DNA of 64,000 nt from Acidobacteriaceae bacterium (GTDB lineage: Bacteria; Acidobacteriota; Terriglobia; Bryobacterales; Bryobacteraceae): assembly GCA_019240405.1 (NCBI GenBank), contig JAFAYL010000038.1:62001-126000 (forward strand), read 5' to 3'. The position numbers and the translations under genes were made by a program. Positions 42,074 to 51,686 of the stretch are shown here, piece after piece. The notes beneath the pieces are model-generated. The model had not been told where the DNA came from and did no database searches. It saw only the letters and a list, made by a program, of their open reading frames with translations. Every line of letters begins with the position of its first letter. Positions within the stretch are counted from its first letter, which is position 1.

Positions 42074-43144
42074 TCAAGCGGATGTACTTGTGCGCGCAGT
42101 CTTGCTGTCGTGCTTATAACAGCGCTGGAATTCTTCCACCTCGGCACTGCTGCCGAAGACAAGTGGCGTGCGCTGATGAATTTCATGAGGCTGAATTTCG
42201 ACAATGCGCCTTTCACCGTCAGTTGCCGAGCCCCCAGCTTGCTCTGCGATGAACGCGAGTGGATTCGCTTCATATAGAAGTCGTAGCTTTCCGCTGGGAT
42301 AACCCTTCGTTGGCGGGTAGAGAAACACTCCGCCTTTGAGCAGAGTACGATGGAAATCCGCAACGAGAGAGCCCACGTAACGCGAGCTGTACTCCCGCCT
42401 CAGGGCTCCCGTGCGCAAACCTGTGAGAAAGTTTTGATACACGTCAGGGAAGCTATCGGATTGCGCTTCGTTCACTGAATATGTACTGCCGTGATCTGGC
42501 ATTCGAAGGTTCTCGTGACTCAGCACATATGCGCCGATGCCGGGGTCCAAAGTAAAGCCGAACACGCCCTGGCCAGTTGTGTAGACGAGCATGGTTGAGG
42601 AACCATAGACTACGTAACCCGCTGCGACCTGCTTGGATCCGGGCTGCAAGACTGCCGAATTTACTTCGCTTCCGGGCGGCCGGCGAAAGACTGAGAATAT
42701 TGTGCCAACGCTAACGTTGACATCAATATTGGAGGAGCCGTCAAGCGGATCGAAAAAGATCACGTACTTGCCTGTTTCGGGCGCGCGACCAAACGTAACC
42801 GGCTCTTCGTTTTCTTCTGAAACCAAAACGGCGACCGTATCACGTTGACCGAGGCACTCCAGCAGAGCTTGATTCGCATAAACATCAAGCTTCTGCTGAA
42901 CTTCTCCTTGTACATTTCTTTCGCCGGCGCTACCGAGAATATCCAGAAGACCGGCGCTTCGAACTTTTGCCTGAATCATCTTGGTAGCAAGCGCGATGCT
43001 CGCCAGCAGTTCCGAGAATGTGCCTCCAGCTTCGGGGAAATGCTTTTGCTGCTGTTGGAGGATATGCTGTTCTGCCGTGACTATGAGCGGTCTGCGCGTC
43101 TGCAATGCCGGGCCGGTTGATGGCGGGTGGGGAATGGTGGCCAT
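42074..43144 (-). CDS. fbp: Class 1 fructose-1,6-bisphosphatase
   Basis: YVIFFDPLDGSSNIDVNVSVGTIFSVFRR; GGVFLYPPTKGYPSGKLRLLYEANPLAFIAEQAGG. Confidence 0.97.
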   Translation of the reverse strand: MATIPHPPSTGPALQTRRPLIVTAEQHILQQQQKHFPEAGGTFSELLASIALATKMIQAKVRSAGLLDILGSAGERNVQGEVQQKLDVYANQALLECLGQRDTVAVLVSEENEEPVTFGRAPETGKYVIFFDPLDGSSNIDVNVSVGTIFSVFRRPPGSEVNSAVLQPGSKQVAAGYVVYGSSTMLVYTTGQGVFGFTLDPGIGAYVLSHENLRMPDHGSTYSVNEAQSDSFPDVYQNFLTGLRTGALRREYSSRYVGSLVADFHRTLLKGGVFLYPPTKGYPSGKLRLLYEANPLAFIAEQAGGSATDGERRIVEIQPHEIHQRTPLVFGSSAEVEEFQRCYKHDSKTARTSTSA

Positions 43145-43217
43145 TTGTTGGCGCTCCTGGGATGCCCGGCGTCAGTATAACAGCCGAAATCTGAAGCGGA
43201 TTCAGTTAGGCTTAGGT

Positions 43218-45326
43218 TTGTTAAAGCATTCCTCAGAAGTCAAGACGCCGCGTTTCACTGGCTTGTTTGCAGGCGGCGTGCCCACCCTGTTTGGGACAAC
43301 CATTTTTCTCAGTGCCTTTCTTCTTTTCTCCGTTGAACCACTAATTGCAAAACGTATTTTGCCGTGGTTTGGCGGTTCCGCGGCCGTGTGGTCGACGTGT
43401 CTCGTCTTCTACCAAACGGCTCTGCTTCTCGGCTATGTCTATGCAAGATTATTGACGCGCTATTTAACACCACGACGGCAGGTCACGATCCACGTTGTGC
43501 TTCTGCTTGTCTCGCTCGCGCTGCTGCCGATCGGTCCGGGGCAGCGTTGGAAACCGGGCCCGGCCCAAGATCCAACTTGGTTGATCCTGGAGATGCTCAC
43601 GTTAACCATCGGTCTGCCATTTGTGGTTTTGTCGTCGACAAGTCCATTGCTTCAGGACTGGATTGCGCGAGGCGGATATAAGACGCCGTATCGTCTCTTT
43701 GCGCTCTCAAACCTGGCATCGTTCGTAGCGCTTCTGGGTTATCCGCTATTTATCGAGCCTCTTTTAGACACACGCTCGCAAAGCCTGATATGGTCGGCCG
43801 GATATGCGGTTTTCATCGTGCTCTGCGGTTTCAGTGCGTGGCGGAGCCGAAACAGAGGCGGAGAAAAGCTGGCCGAATCAGCGCCCGAAAGGATCGACAG
43901 AACGCAGACGCGGTGGTGGTTTTTGTTATCCGCGTGCGGGTCCATGTTATTGCTTTCCGTGACGAACCACATCACTGAGAACGTCGCGGCGGTCCCGCTC
44001 TTATGGGTTCTGCCGCTGGCGATTTACTTGCTTACTTTCGTTCTGATTTTCGGTCCCAACAGAGTTTACAAACGAGCGATGTGGCTGCGGCTCCTCGCGG
44101 TAGCATTGGGAACACTTGGTTACGCCATCTACGACATTCATGTCACGGAAGTGATTCAGGTCAGTTTGCCCATCGCGCTCCTTTCTCTTTTTGTGTGCTG
44201 CATGTTTTGCCATGGAGAGCTAAGCCGTTTGCGCCCTGATTCACGAAACTTGACTGATTTTTATATGATGCTTTCTCTCGGAGGGGCAGCCGGCGCGATC
44301 TTTGTCGGAATCATAGCGCCGCGCGTATTTAGCGGCATTTACGAGCTGCCGCTCACGCTGGTACTGACGGCGGGCCTTGCGCTGCTGCTCACCTGGCGGG
44401 ACGGCGCATGGCCGCTTCGTCTTTTATGGATCGGCGTCACCGGGTGCATGATTGTGGTCCTCGGCGCGAATGTGAAAGGTTACCGGGAGAATGCGTTATC
44501 AGTTCGCCGCAGTTTTTACGGCTCGCTACGCGTTGTCCAATCGCCGCATCCAGGTGAGGAGCAAACGAGAACGCTGTTTCACGGAACTGTCGAGCACGGC
44601 GCGGAGTTTCTGCTGCCCCCTCGTCAACTTCAGCCGACCACTTATTACGGCTCAGATTCAGGAGTCGGGATCGTATTGCGTGAGTGTTTCCAGAATCCAA
44701 AACGCGTCGGAGTCGTGGGACTGGGGGTTGGCACAATCGCGGCCTACGCCCAGGCGGGCGATAGCTTCCGGTTTTACGAAATTAACGGACAAGTTATCGA
44801 TATAGCCGAGTCACTCTTCTTCTATCTGCGTGAGGCGCGTGCCGAGGTGCAGATTGTTGAGGGCGACGCGCGGCTTTCGATTGAGCGCGAGAGTGGGCCT
44901 CCGTTCGACGTGCTGGCTCTCGATGCATTCTCCGGAGATGCGATTCCGGTTCATCTGCTGACGAAGGAAGCTGTAGCGCTTTATTTGAAGCATCTGAAAC
45001 CAGACGGCGTGCTGGCGTTTCATGTCTCCAATCAATATTTGGATTTGGCGCCGATTGTTGGCCAAATTGCTAAAGCCGCCGGATATGAAGCGCTTCTTGT
45101 GAAAAGCCGGGGTATGGACGAAGACCTGACTCTACCGACGGACTGGGTGCTCGTCACGAGAAACGCTTTAGTGTTGAAGAACGCAGACGTGACTCTGCGT
45201 TCGGCCGCTATTCCGCTGCGCGACGGTTTAAGGCTCTGGACCGACGATTACAACAACCTGTTTCGAATCCTGAATGCGCCTCACTGGCATGAACTTCGGC
45301 CCTTGTCTTCAGAACCCGGTCGCTGA
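43218..45326 (+). CDS. Membrane-fused spermidine synthase-like protein
   Basis: Multiple TM segments then VGVVGLGVGTIAAYAQAGDSFRFYEIN...VLALDAFSGDAIPVHLLTKEA; upstream 42981-43217 is antisense to fbp, so start placed at TTG 43218. Confidence 0.85.
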   Translation: MLKHSSEVKTPRFTGLFAGGVPTLFGTTIFLSAFLLFSVEPLIAKRILPWFGGSAAVWSTCLVFYQTALLLGYVYARLLTRYLTPRRQVTIHVVLLLVSLALLPIGPGQRWKPGPAQDPTWLILEMLTLTIGLPFVVLSSTSPLLQDWIARGGYKTPYRLFALSNLASFVALLGYPLFIEPLLDTRSQSLIWSAGYAVFIVLCGFSAWRSRNRGGEKLAESAPERIDRTQTRWWFLLSACGSMLLLSVTNHITENVAAVPLLWVLPLAIYLLTFVLIFGPNRVYKRAMWLRLLAVALGTLGYAIYDIHVTEVIQVSLPIALLSLFVCCMFCHGELSRLRPDSRNLTDFYMMLSLGGAAGAIFVGIIAPRVFSGIYELPLTLVLTAGLALLLTWRDGAWPLRLLWIGVTGCMIVVLGANVKGYRENALSVRRSFYGSLRVVQSPHPGEEQTRTLFHGTVEHGAEFLLPPRQLQPTTYYGSDSGVGIVLRECFQNPKRVGVVGLGVGTIAAYAQAGDSFRFYEINGQVIDIAESLFFYLREARAEVQIVEGDARLSIERESGPPFDVLALDAFSGDAIPVHLLTKEAVALYLKHLKPDGVLAFHVSNQYLDLAPIVGQIAKAAGYEALLVKSRGMDEDLTLPTDWVLVTRNALVLKNADVTLRSAAIPLRDGLRLWTDDYNNLFRILNAPHWHELRPLSSEPGR

Positions 45327-46769
45327 CATTCTTCTGAACGTAGTCCGTTGAAAATTCTCCTTGCTCAACTCGAGATGTAGCCGCAGGCAAAACGCCCAAA
45401 CAGGGCCGCGATCGTGATTGAAAGCCGGATTCGCAACGCGCTGGGCATCAAAGCTGGTGAAAAAACCTGAGAACAGGCGCGCCGAATAATAGCTCTCCCA
45501 CACGTATTCAGGCGCATAGTTCAACCGTCCATCGCCAATGAGAAAATCGAGGCCGCCATGCGCCAGATAAGTGGCATGCACGGCCGACAAACCACTCGCT
45601 ATAAAAGCGCTGGCGAGTACATCATCCTTCCGTTTCCACGAGCGCCCAGCAATCGATACGCCGCCGCTTGCCATGCGATCAATCGCGGTGAAGGCAAAGC
45701 TCTCTGTTTTTCCGTCATTCCATCCGAGACGTGTGAAAACACCCACATCGCGGGTCAGCTCTTGATCGGCACTCACGCCAACCCCGTACTTCAGAGTGCC
45801 GGGACGATGAACCGCGGCGACGTTGGGCGTAGTGTTCGTCTGCTCGCTAACTTGGAGCGCCTTGGCATAAGTCCCTGAATCGGTGTGCAAAAGAAATTCC
45901 AGGATCCTAATGGCTCCAGCGTGTTTTCTAATCTCATAACGCCTCTCGGCTTCAAACATGTCGCCACGGTCACGAAATATTCGCCGATCAAAACGCAACC
46001 CGTTCGCCACTTTCGGCTCTGCCGCGCTGCCATATCGAAATGACCAGTTCTCCGTATGAAACTCATGAACCCAGCCCCAGGTGTAACCGCGTGTGTCGGC
46101 CGGGTAATCCCATGCGCCGTTATACATCAAGCTCCATCCCGTGAATTGAGTTCGTGGATCGTGCGTATAACGGTTGTTATCGAAAAAATCGGTAAGTGAG
46201 AATCGGCCTACGTAGATGGTGTAACGCGTCATTGGCCTATCCCCCGCGAGCTGGTTCTCGTCACTGTCGAAGTGCTGCATTGCATCTCCGAAGCCGAAAT
46301 CGTGAAAGACGTAGAGCCGCGCGATATATGGCTTTGGAGTGGCGCTTGCCACGCGTGGCAGCTCGCCGTTAGTCGCATCAGCAATGCCGTTCACTCCACT
46401 GAAGCCTCTTCCGCCGGCAATTTCGGGATCGAAATAGAACTGGGTGTTCTTACTCAGCCGCGCGCCAAAGAACAACGTTGTAGTGAGTGAAACATCACGC
46501 TCGGGAACATCGACAAGACTCAAGGGGCCTTGATATGGAGAGTGAAACGTTCCGTGATATTCACCGATAGAAGTTGCTTGATAAAAAAGGTTCCAGTTTT
46601 CAAAAGCCGGTTGATCACCGGATGCCGCTGCCGCTGGAGCTGTGACGCTGTTCGGTTTGTGCTCGTCCGGAGGGGGCTGTTGCTGCGCAGTTGTCAGCGA
46701 GACAGCGAAAGAGGCGACAGTGACGAGCCATAGAACTCGCGACGCGACCCTTAGCCCGCAGCAAGACAT
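45309..46769 (-). CDS. Carbohydrate porin (OprB-like) outer-membrane protein
   Basis: Signal peptide; FENWNLFYQATSIGEYHGTFHSPYQGPLSL; GVFTRLGWNDGKTESFAFTAIDRMASGGVSIAG. Confidence 0.8.
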   Translation of the reverse strand: MSCCGLRVASRVLWLVTVASFAVSLTTAQQQPPPDEHKPNSVTAPAAAASGDQPAFENWNLFYQATSIGEYHGTFHSPYQGPLSLVDVPERDVSLTTTLFFGARLSKNTQFYFDPEIAGGRGFSGVNGIADATNGELPRVASATPKPYIARLYVFHDFGFGDAMQHFDSDENQLAGDRPMTRYTIYVGRFSLTDFFDNNRYTHDPRTQFTGWSLMYNGAWDYPADTRGYTWGWVHEFHTENWSFRYGSAAEPKVANGLRFDRRIFRDRGDMFEAERRYEIRKHAGAIRILEFLLHTDSGTYAKALQVSEQTNTTPNVAAVHRPGTLKYGVGVSADQELTRDVGVFTRLGWNDGKTESFAFTAIDRMASGGVSIAGRSWKRKDDVLASAFIASGLSAVHATYLAHGGLDFLIGDGRLNYAPEYVWESYYSARLFSGFFTSFDAQRVANPAFNHDRGPVWAFCLRLHLELSKENFQRTTFRRMSATGF

Positions 46770-46869
46770 TATTTCAGTGTCGCGCGGGTGTGTGAATGCT
46801 TTGTGCGTTCTGTATGACGATTGCGTTTAACGACGTTGAGCGTGAGGAACAAACGACCGCCTTAACATC

Positions 46870-47667
46870 GTGTGTATCGTAGCATCGAACTTGAGCACAA
46901 ACTGGAACAGTTCTAGCGTTTACCCGCGTGCTTCGGTTGTCGTTCCCTGCTACAACGAAGCCGCGCGCTTGGACACAGAGCTTTTTCGGCAATATATTGC
47001 CGGGAATATGCAAACGCGCATCCTCTTCGTCGACGACGGAAGCACGGATGGAACGGCGAGCGTTCTCGAAAATATTCGAGCTGGACTTGAGTGCCGGGCC
47101 GAGATTCTGCGCGCTTCAGAAAACAGAGGAAAGGCGGAAGCCGTCCGCCTCGGGATCACTCACGCTCTGAATCATTTCGAACAGGAAGTCGCCGGCTACT
47201 GGGATGCGGACCTGGCAACGCCTCTGGATTCCATCAGCCGCTTTTTGAACCTCCTCGATAGCCGGCCAGATATCGAAATGGTATTCGGCGCCCGCGTCAA
47301 GCTACTAGGGCGTTACGTCGTGCGTCGATCAACGCGGCATTATCTCGGCCGGGTATTTGCGACAGTCGTCTCGCAGATGCTGCGACTGCCAATTTATGAC
47401 ACACAATGCGGGGCCAAGCTATTTCGTGTGACGCCGAATCTGCGGAAGGTATTCGCTGAAGCATTCATTTCCAGTTGGGTTTTTGATGTCGAGATCATCG
47501 CGCGGTATTTAAACCTATATGGAAACGATCCAGTTCATCTTGAGCGGGTCATCTTCGAATATCCTCTTGAAAGGTGGACAGACGTCGCTGGGTCCAAAGT
47601 TGGTCCCGGAGATTTCCTGACAGCACTCTGGGATCTAATCAAAATTCAACGAAAATATCTGGGTTAG
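46870..47667 (+). CDS. Glycosyltransferase family 2 (dolichyl-phosphate glucosyltransferase-like)
   Basis: ASVVVPCYNEAARLD, ILFVDDGSTDGTASVLE, YWDADLATPLDSI, YDTQCGAKLFR. Confidence 0.9.
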   Translation: MCIVASNLSTNWNSSSVYPRASVVVPCYNEAARLDTELFRQYIAGNMQTRILFVDDGSTDGTASVLENIRAGLECRAEILRASENRGKAEAVRLGITHALNHFEQEVAGYWDADLATPLDSISRFLNLLDSRPDIEMVFGARVKLLGRYVVRRSTRHYLGRVFATVVSQMLRLPIYDTQCGAKLFRVTPNLRKVFAEAFISSWVFDVEIIARYLNLYGNDPVHLERVIFEYPLERWTDVAGSKVGPGDFLTALWDLIKIQRKYLG

Positions 47668-47678
47668 GTTTTGGCAGA

Positions 47679-48524
47679 TTGCGCATTGCGTACGCCGCAG
47701 TCATTCTCGCCGCTACCGGCGCGCTCGCAACATATAAGAGTTCACAACAGGAGTTCCACTTCGTTGTCCTCGGGGATCGCACAGGAGGCGCGATTCCGGG
47801 AGTATACGAGGAAGCGCTTCGGGAAGCGGACCTTGATCGGCCTGATTTCATCATGTCTGTCGGGGACACGATAGAAGGAGGCAACGACCGGACCCTTACT
47901 GCAGAGTGGCAGCAAATCAGGCGGATTCTCGCGCCCTACAGACGCTACCGGTTGTTTCTCTTGCCGGGGAATCATGACGTCTGGTCGACAGCATCAGCGG
48001 ACGCTTTCAAGAAATATGCGATGCGGCCGCTGCACTACAGCTTCGATTACCAGCAGGCACACTTCACTATGCTTGATAACAGCCGGAGCGATAATATGCC
48101 GTCCGACGAGCTTGCATTCCTCGAAAAGGATCTGCAAGCGCATATCCGCCAGCGCGTGAAGTTCATTTTTTCGCACCGGCCGTCCTGGATTTTGCAGGTT
48201 GTGCTGGGGAATCCTGATTTTGCCATACATCGCCTGGCGAAGCGCTACGGGGTACAGTATGTGATTGCCGGCCACCTTCACGAGATGTTGCACTTTGAAC
48301 TGGATGGGGTCACATACATTTCGATCGCCAGCTCTGGCGGACATTTGCGCGCTAGCAAGCGATATGAAGATGGATGGTTCTTTCAGCGGACGTTTGTCAC
48401 CGTTAAAGATGATTCAGCGGATTTTCGTATCAAAGAATTAGGCCCGCCTTTCGGCCAATCACGCATAACGCGACTTGAGGACTGGGGCGCGGTAGGGCTT
48501 ATCAAAAAAGCAGGGCCTGAATAG
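47679..48524 (+). CDS. Metallophosphoesterase
   Basis: FVVLGDRTGG, MSVGDTIEGGND, LLPGNHDVW, YVIAGHLHEM; TTG start proposed. Confidence 0.85.
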   Translation: MRIAYAAVILAATGALATYKSSQQEFHFVVLGDRTGGAIPGVYEEALREADLDRPDFIMSVGDTIEGGNDRTLTAEWQQIRRILAPYRRYRLFLLPGNHDVWSTASADAFKKYAMRPLHYSFDYQQAHFTMLDNSRSDNMPSDELAFLEKDLQAHIRQRVKFIFSHRPSWILQVVLGNPDFAIHRLAKRYGVQYVIAGHLHEMLHFELDGVTYISIASSGGHLRASKRYEDGWFFQRTFVTVKDDSADFRIKELGPPFGQSRITRLEDWGAVGLIKKAGPE

Positions 48525-48574
48525 ATCGTTAGATCTCGCTGAGACGAAAAAAGGACGTACGTTCTAATGGTTCA

Positions 48575-49306
48575 GTGCTGCGCGGAAACCTAAATACGCC
48601 AGGCTGGCCGGTTGTCGCGCTAGGCGCTGCGATTCTCGCTGTCGTCCTCGCCGGGGCTTGGTACGCGGGACGCCAATCAGCCGTTATCCAAGATGAAAGA
48701 GTGAATTCTGACCTGAACCGGTTAACGCAACAAGTTGCGTCGTTGAGAGTTCAACTTGAGGATGAGAGAATGCGACGGCAAGAGGCTGAAAAATCGCTGC
48801 AAGCTGCTGGACAGGGCGCCCATACAGATGAACAATCTCAAACACAACGGCAACTTTTGGAACTCGAGGCCGAAGTCAGCCAATACAAGACAATTGTGGA
48901 CCGTCAACAACGCTCATTAGCCGACAACCTGCGCCTGCTCAAAGCGCTTTCCGCTCCGCGCGCGCACTTATTCACAATGAAAGGTTCCGAGATCGCCTCC
49001 GATTGCACGGCATACAGCCTGCTTGTTGTGAAGTCGAGGGTGGTATTGGTTGCCAGCAATCTTCCGAAGCTGGCCGAGAACAAACAGTTTCAGTTCTGGC
49101 TACTTCGCAATAAAGAGCCAAAGATCGTCAGCGCCGGCGTTTTCTCACCAGATGACGAAAACCACGCGGTTGTGGACTTCGAAGATCCATCTGTCCTTAC
49201 TGATATCTCGATATTCGAGGTCACGGACGAACCGCGCGGGGGCAGCTCAGAACCGACGGGAGTGAAGCTCTTGACGGCCAGTACGGAAACTGGCACTGCG
49301 CAATAG
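48575..49306 (+). CDS. RskA-like anti-sigma factor C-terminal domain protein with TM and coiled coil
   Basis: TM VVALGAAILAVVLAGAWYAG; FQFWLLRNKEPKIVSAGVF...DISIFEVTDEPRGGSSEPTG. Confidence 0.7.
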   Translation: MLRGNLNTPGWPVVALGAAILAVVLAGAWYAGRQSAVIQDERVNSDLNRLTQQVASLRVQLEDERMRRQEAEKSLQAAGQGAHTDEQSQTQRQLLELEAEVSQYKTIVDRQQRSLADNLRLLKALSAPRAHLFTMKGSEIASDCTAYSLLVVKSRVVLVASNLPKLAENKQFQFWLLRNKEPKIVSAGVFSPDDENHAVVDFEDPSVLTDISIFEVTDEPRGGSSEPTGVKLLTASTETGTAQ

Positions 49307-49325
49307 AATTCCAAGTGCCGCAGCG

Positions 49326-50531
49326 TCATTCGTAGCGCAGCGCTTCGGTCGGATTTAATTGCGAAGCACGGCGCGCTGGAAGCAATCCAAAACCGACTCC
49401 GACTGTGAACGACACTGCGAATGCGACTAACACGGAAATCGGGGAAATCGGCACCCGCACCGCATCGGTTATTAAGCGGACACTGAGCGGCAAAAATAGT
49501 CCGATAAGAATACCAATGCTCCCGCCCGCCAAGCTGATGAGAACAGATTCAACCAGGAACTGCAGCATAATTTCGCCCCTTGACGCGCCTACCGCCATGC
49601 GCAATCCAATTTCTCGTGTGCGCTCCGTAACTGTGACCAGCATGATGTTCATGATGCCGATACCGGAAATGACCAGTGCAATCGCTGACACGATGATCAG
49701 CACGACGGTCAGAACATTGGCAATTTTGTTCGCCGCATCAAGAAAGCCTTGTAAGTCTTGCACCGTATATTGTGCGCCCGGCCTATGGCGCCGCGCCAAG
49801 ATTCGCCCCACCTCTTGCCGCACGGCGGGCACGTCGGCTGCATTGCGGACTTCAATGTAAACCGGATCGACCCGCTCATACTGCACGAAGTAACGCATCA
49901 CGGTAATGGGTATAAGAATCGTCTCACTGGTGATCTCTCCGATATCGTGCGTGCTGGTCTTTTCTCGAAAGGTCCCGATAACCGTAAACTGCAGTTGGCT
50001 GATTTTGACAGTCTGTCCGACGGAAGCTTCCTGACTTCCAAAGATTCGGATCGCCAGCTTATCGGTGAGCATGGCCACATGCTCGCGCAGAGTCATATCG
50101 CTTTGATCGAACCTGCGCCCGTGCAAAACGATTAAGTTTCGGACCAATGCGTATTGATCATCTACTCCATTGATCGTCACCTCACGCACTTTGCCGTTTA
50201 CAACGATCTGATCGTTGTTCTGCATAACGGCGGTCGCGGCAACAATCGTAGGCCCGAGCGTATCGCGAATGGCATCGACATCTGCGATTTTGACGAAATC
50301 GGCCTGCACCTTGGCGACATTTTGGCCGCCAGTCGCATAACTCGCATAAACGAGATTTGAGCCGATACCGCGGATTTGGTCGAGAATCAAATCTTTGCTC
50401 GCCAGAGAAATGGTAACCACCAGAATGACGGAGGCATTTCCGATCACCAGGCCTAATGCGGTTAGAAATGTTCGCAGCCGGTTCGCGCGAAGCGCCTGCA
50501 AGCTGAAGTTGACGGCCTCAGAGAGATTCAT
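49326..50531 (-). CDS. ABC transporter permease (MacB/FtsX family)
   Basis: LRANRLRTFLTALGLVIGNASVILVVTISLA; GIGIMNIMLVTVTERTREIGLRMAVGA. Confidence 0.92.
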   Translation of the reverse strand: MNLSEAVNFSLQALRANRLRTFLTALGLVIGNASVILVVTISLASKDLILDQIRGIGSNLVYASYATGGQNVAKVQADFVKIADVDAIRDTLGPTIVAATAVMQNNDQIVVNGKVREVTINGVDDQYALVRNLIVLHGRRFDQSDMTLREHVAMLTDKLAIRIFGSQEASVGQTVKISQLQFTVIGTFREKTSTHDIGEITSETILIPITVMRYFVQYERVDPVYIEVRNAADVPAVRQEVGRILARRHRPGAQYTVQDLQGFLDAANKIANVLTVVLIIVSAIALVISGIGIMNIMLVTVTERTREIGLRMAVGASRGEIMLQFLVESVLISLAGGSIGILIGLFLPLSVRLITDAVRVPISPISVLVAFAVSFTVGVGFGLLPARRASQLNPTEALRYE

Positions 50532-50600
50532 TGCAAGATTTGGTGCTGGCCCTTTTTCATCCCACTGGCCGGGAGAGTTGCGGTACGGAGCCGCAGTTAC

Positions 50601-51545
50601 CTAAACGCCGTCAACTTGTTTTAGAAGCCGCAGCGCCCGTTCCTTTGGTGGGTCATCGACCGTGATTGGAGCATGAATGTACTTCTGAAGGAGATTCTTG
50701 GCTTCTTCTAAGTTGCGCTTCTGCTTCACGAGCACGTCAGCCCGCGCAAACCAAACCTTTGGAGCGTTCGGGTCTACTTTCTGAGCTTCCAAAAAAACAG
50801 CATCGCTCTCGCGAGTCTTTCCTTCATTCGCCAAAAACTTAGCCAAATCAACAAGCCGCCCTACTTGGTGTGGTGCGAGTGCAGCGGCTTTACGCAGATG
50901 CTGCTCAGCGGTCTCGAATTCCTTAGCTTTCTGCTCTAATTGCGCCTTGGCAAAGTACCCTTCAGCCGGGTCCACGCGAGCAATTTTCTGGGCAACGGCT
51001 CTGGCCTTCTCATATCCGCCGCCGAGGAAACCTGGCGCTTCCAGATAGTAATCGAACAGATCACTGAGCGCCTCTGTGTTCCGGCTATCGAGCGCTACGG
51101 AACTTTCAAACGCTTGCCGGGCTTTCGACGCGAATTTCGGCGCGCTCAAAGGATTGGATGTTTCGGCGCGCTTTCCATACGCCCGGCCAAGCCAGTCCAT
51201 GTAGTCGCTGTTATTCGGCTCAGCGGTTGCGGCCTTCTGAATAAATTCGGTAGCGTTCTTGAACTCGCCAAGCATGAAATAGTCGCGGCCAATTAAAAAC
51301 GTGGTCTGCGGGTCTGTGCTGCTGGTATCGAGCAGTGCGAGCGATTCTTCGTAGTTAGTGTGCTTGTAGAGCTCTTCTGCCTTGTCTAGCGTCTCGCTGA
51401 AAAGCGGCAGAGAGCCTGCCCACAAGAACAACAGCGATGCCGCGACTCTGAAACCGCTTCCCAAGGCAATTCTCTCTCTTAGTTGTAAGCCGATTCTATC
51501 GAAATTGAGTCTTACCCTCAACAAGATGCGCATAAGGTCCCCCAA
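50601..51545 (-). CDS. Tetratricopeptide repeat protein
   Basis: Helical repeats such as LGEFKNATEFIQKAATAEPNNSDYMDWLGRAYG. Confidence 0.83.
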   Translation of the reverse strand: MGDLMRILLRVRLNFDRIGLQLRERIALGSGFRVAASLLFLWAGSLPLFSETLDKAEELYKHTNYEESLALLDTSSTDPQTTFLIGRDYFMLGEFKNATEFIQKAATAEPNNSDYMDWLGRAYGKRAETSNPLSAPKFASKARQAFESSVALDSRNTEALSDLFDYYLEAPGFLGGGYEKARAVAQKIARVDPAEGYFAKAQLEQKAKEFETAEQHLRKAAALAPHQVGRLVDLAKFLANEGKTRESDAVFLEAQKVDPNAPKVWFARADVLVKQKRNLEEAKNLLQKYIHAPITVDDPPKERALRLLKQVDGV

Positions 51546-51686
51546 GTTGCGCCGGATGGCGTAATCCAGGCCACATCCCGGGTTCCTCTTTCACCTACTC
51601 ATTGAGAGCAATTCAGTCGCCGAACCTCGCTGTTATTCAACTGAGAGCGAGTATATTAGGCTTAGGCTGGAATTTTGGAAGGAGAG

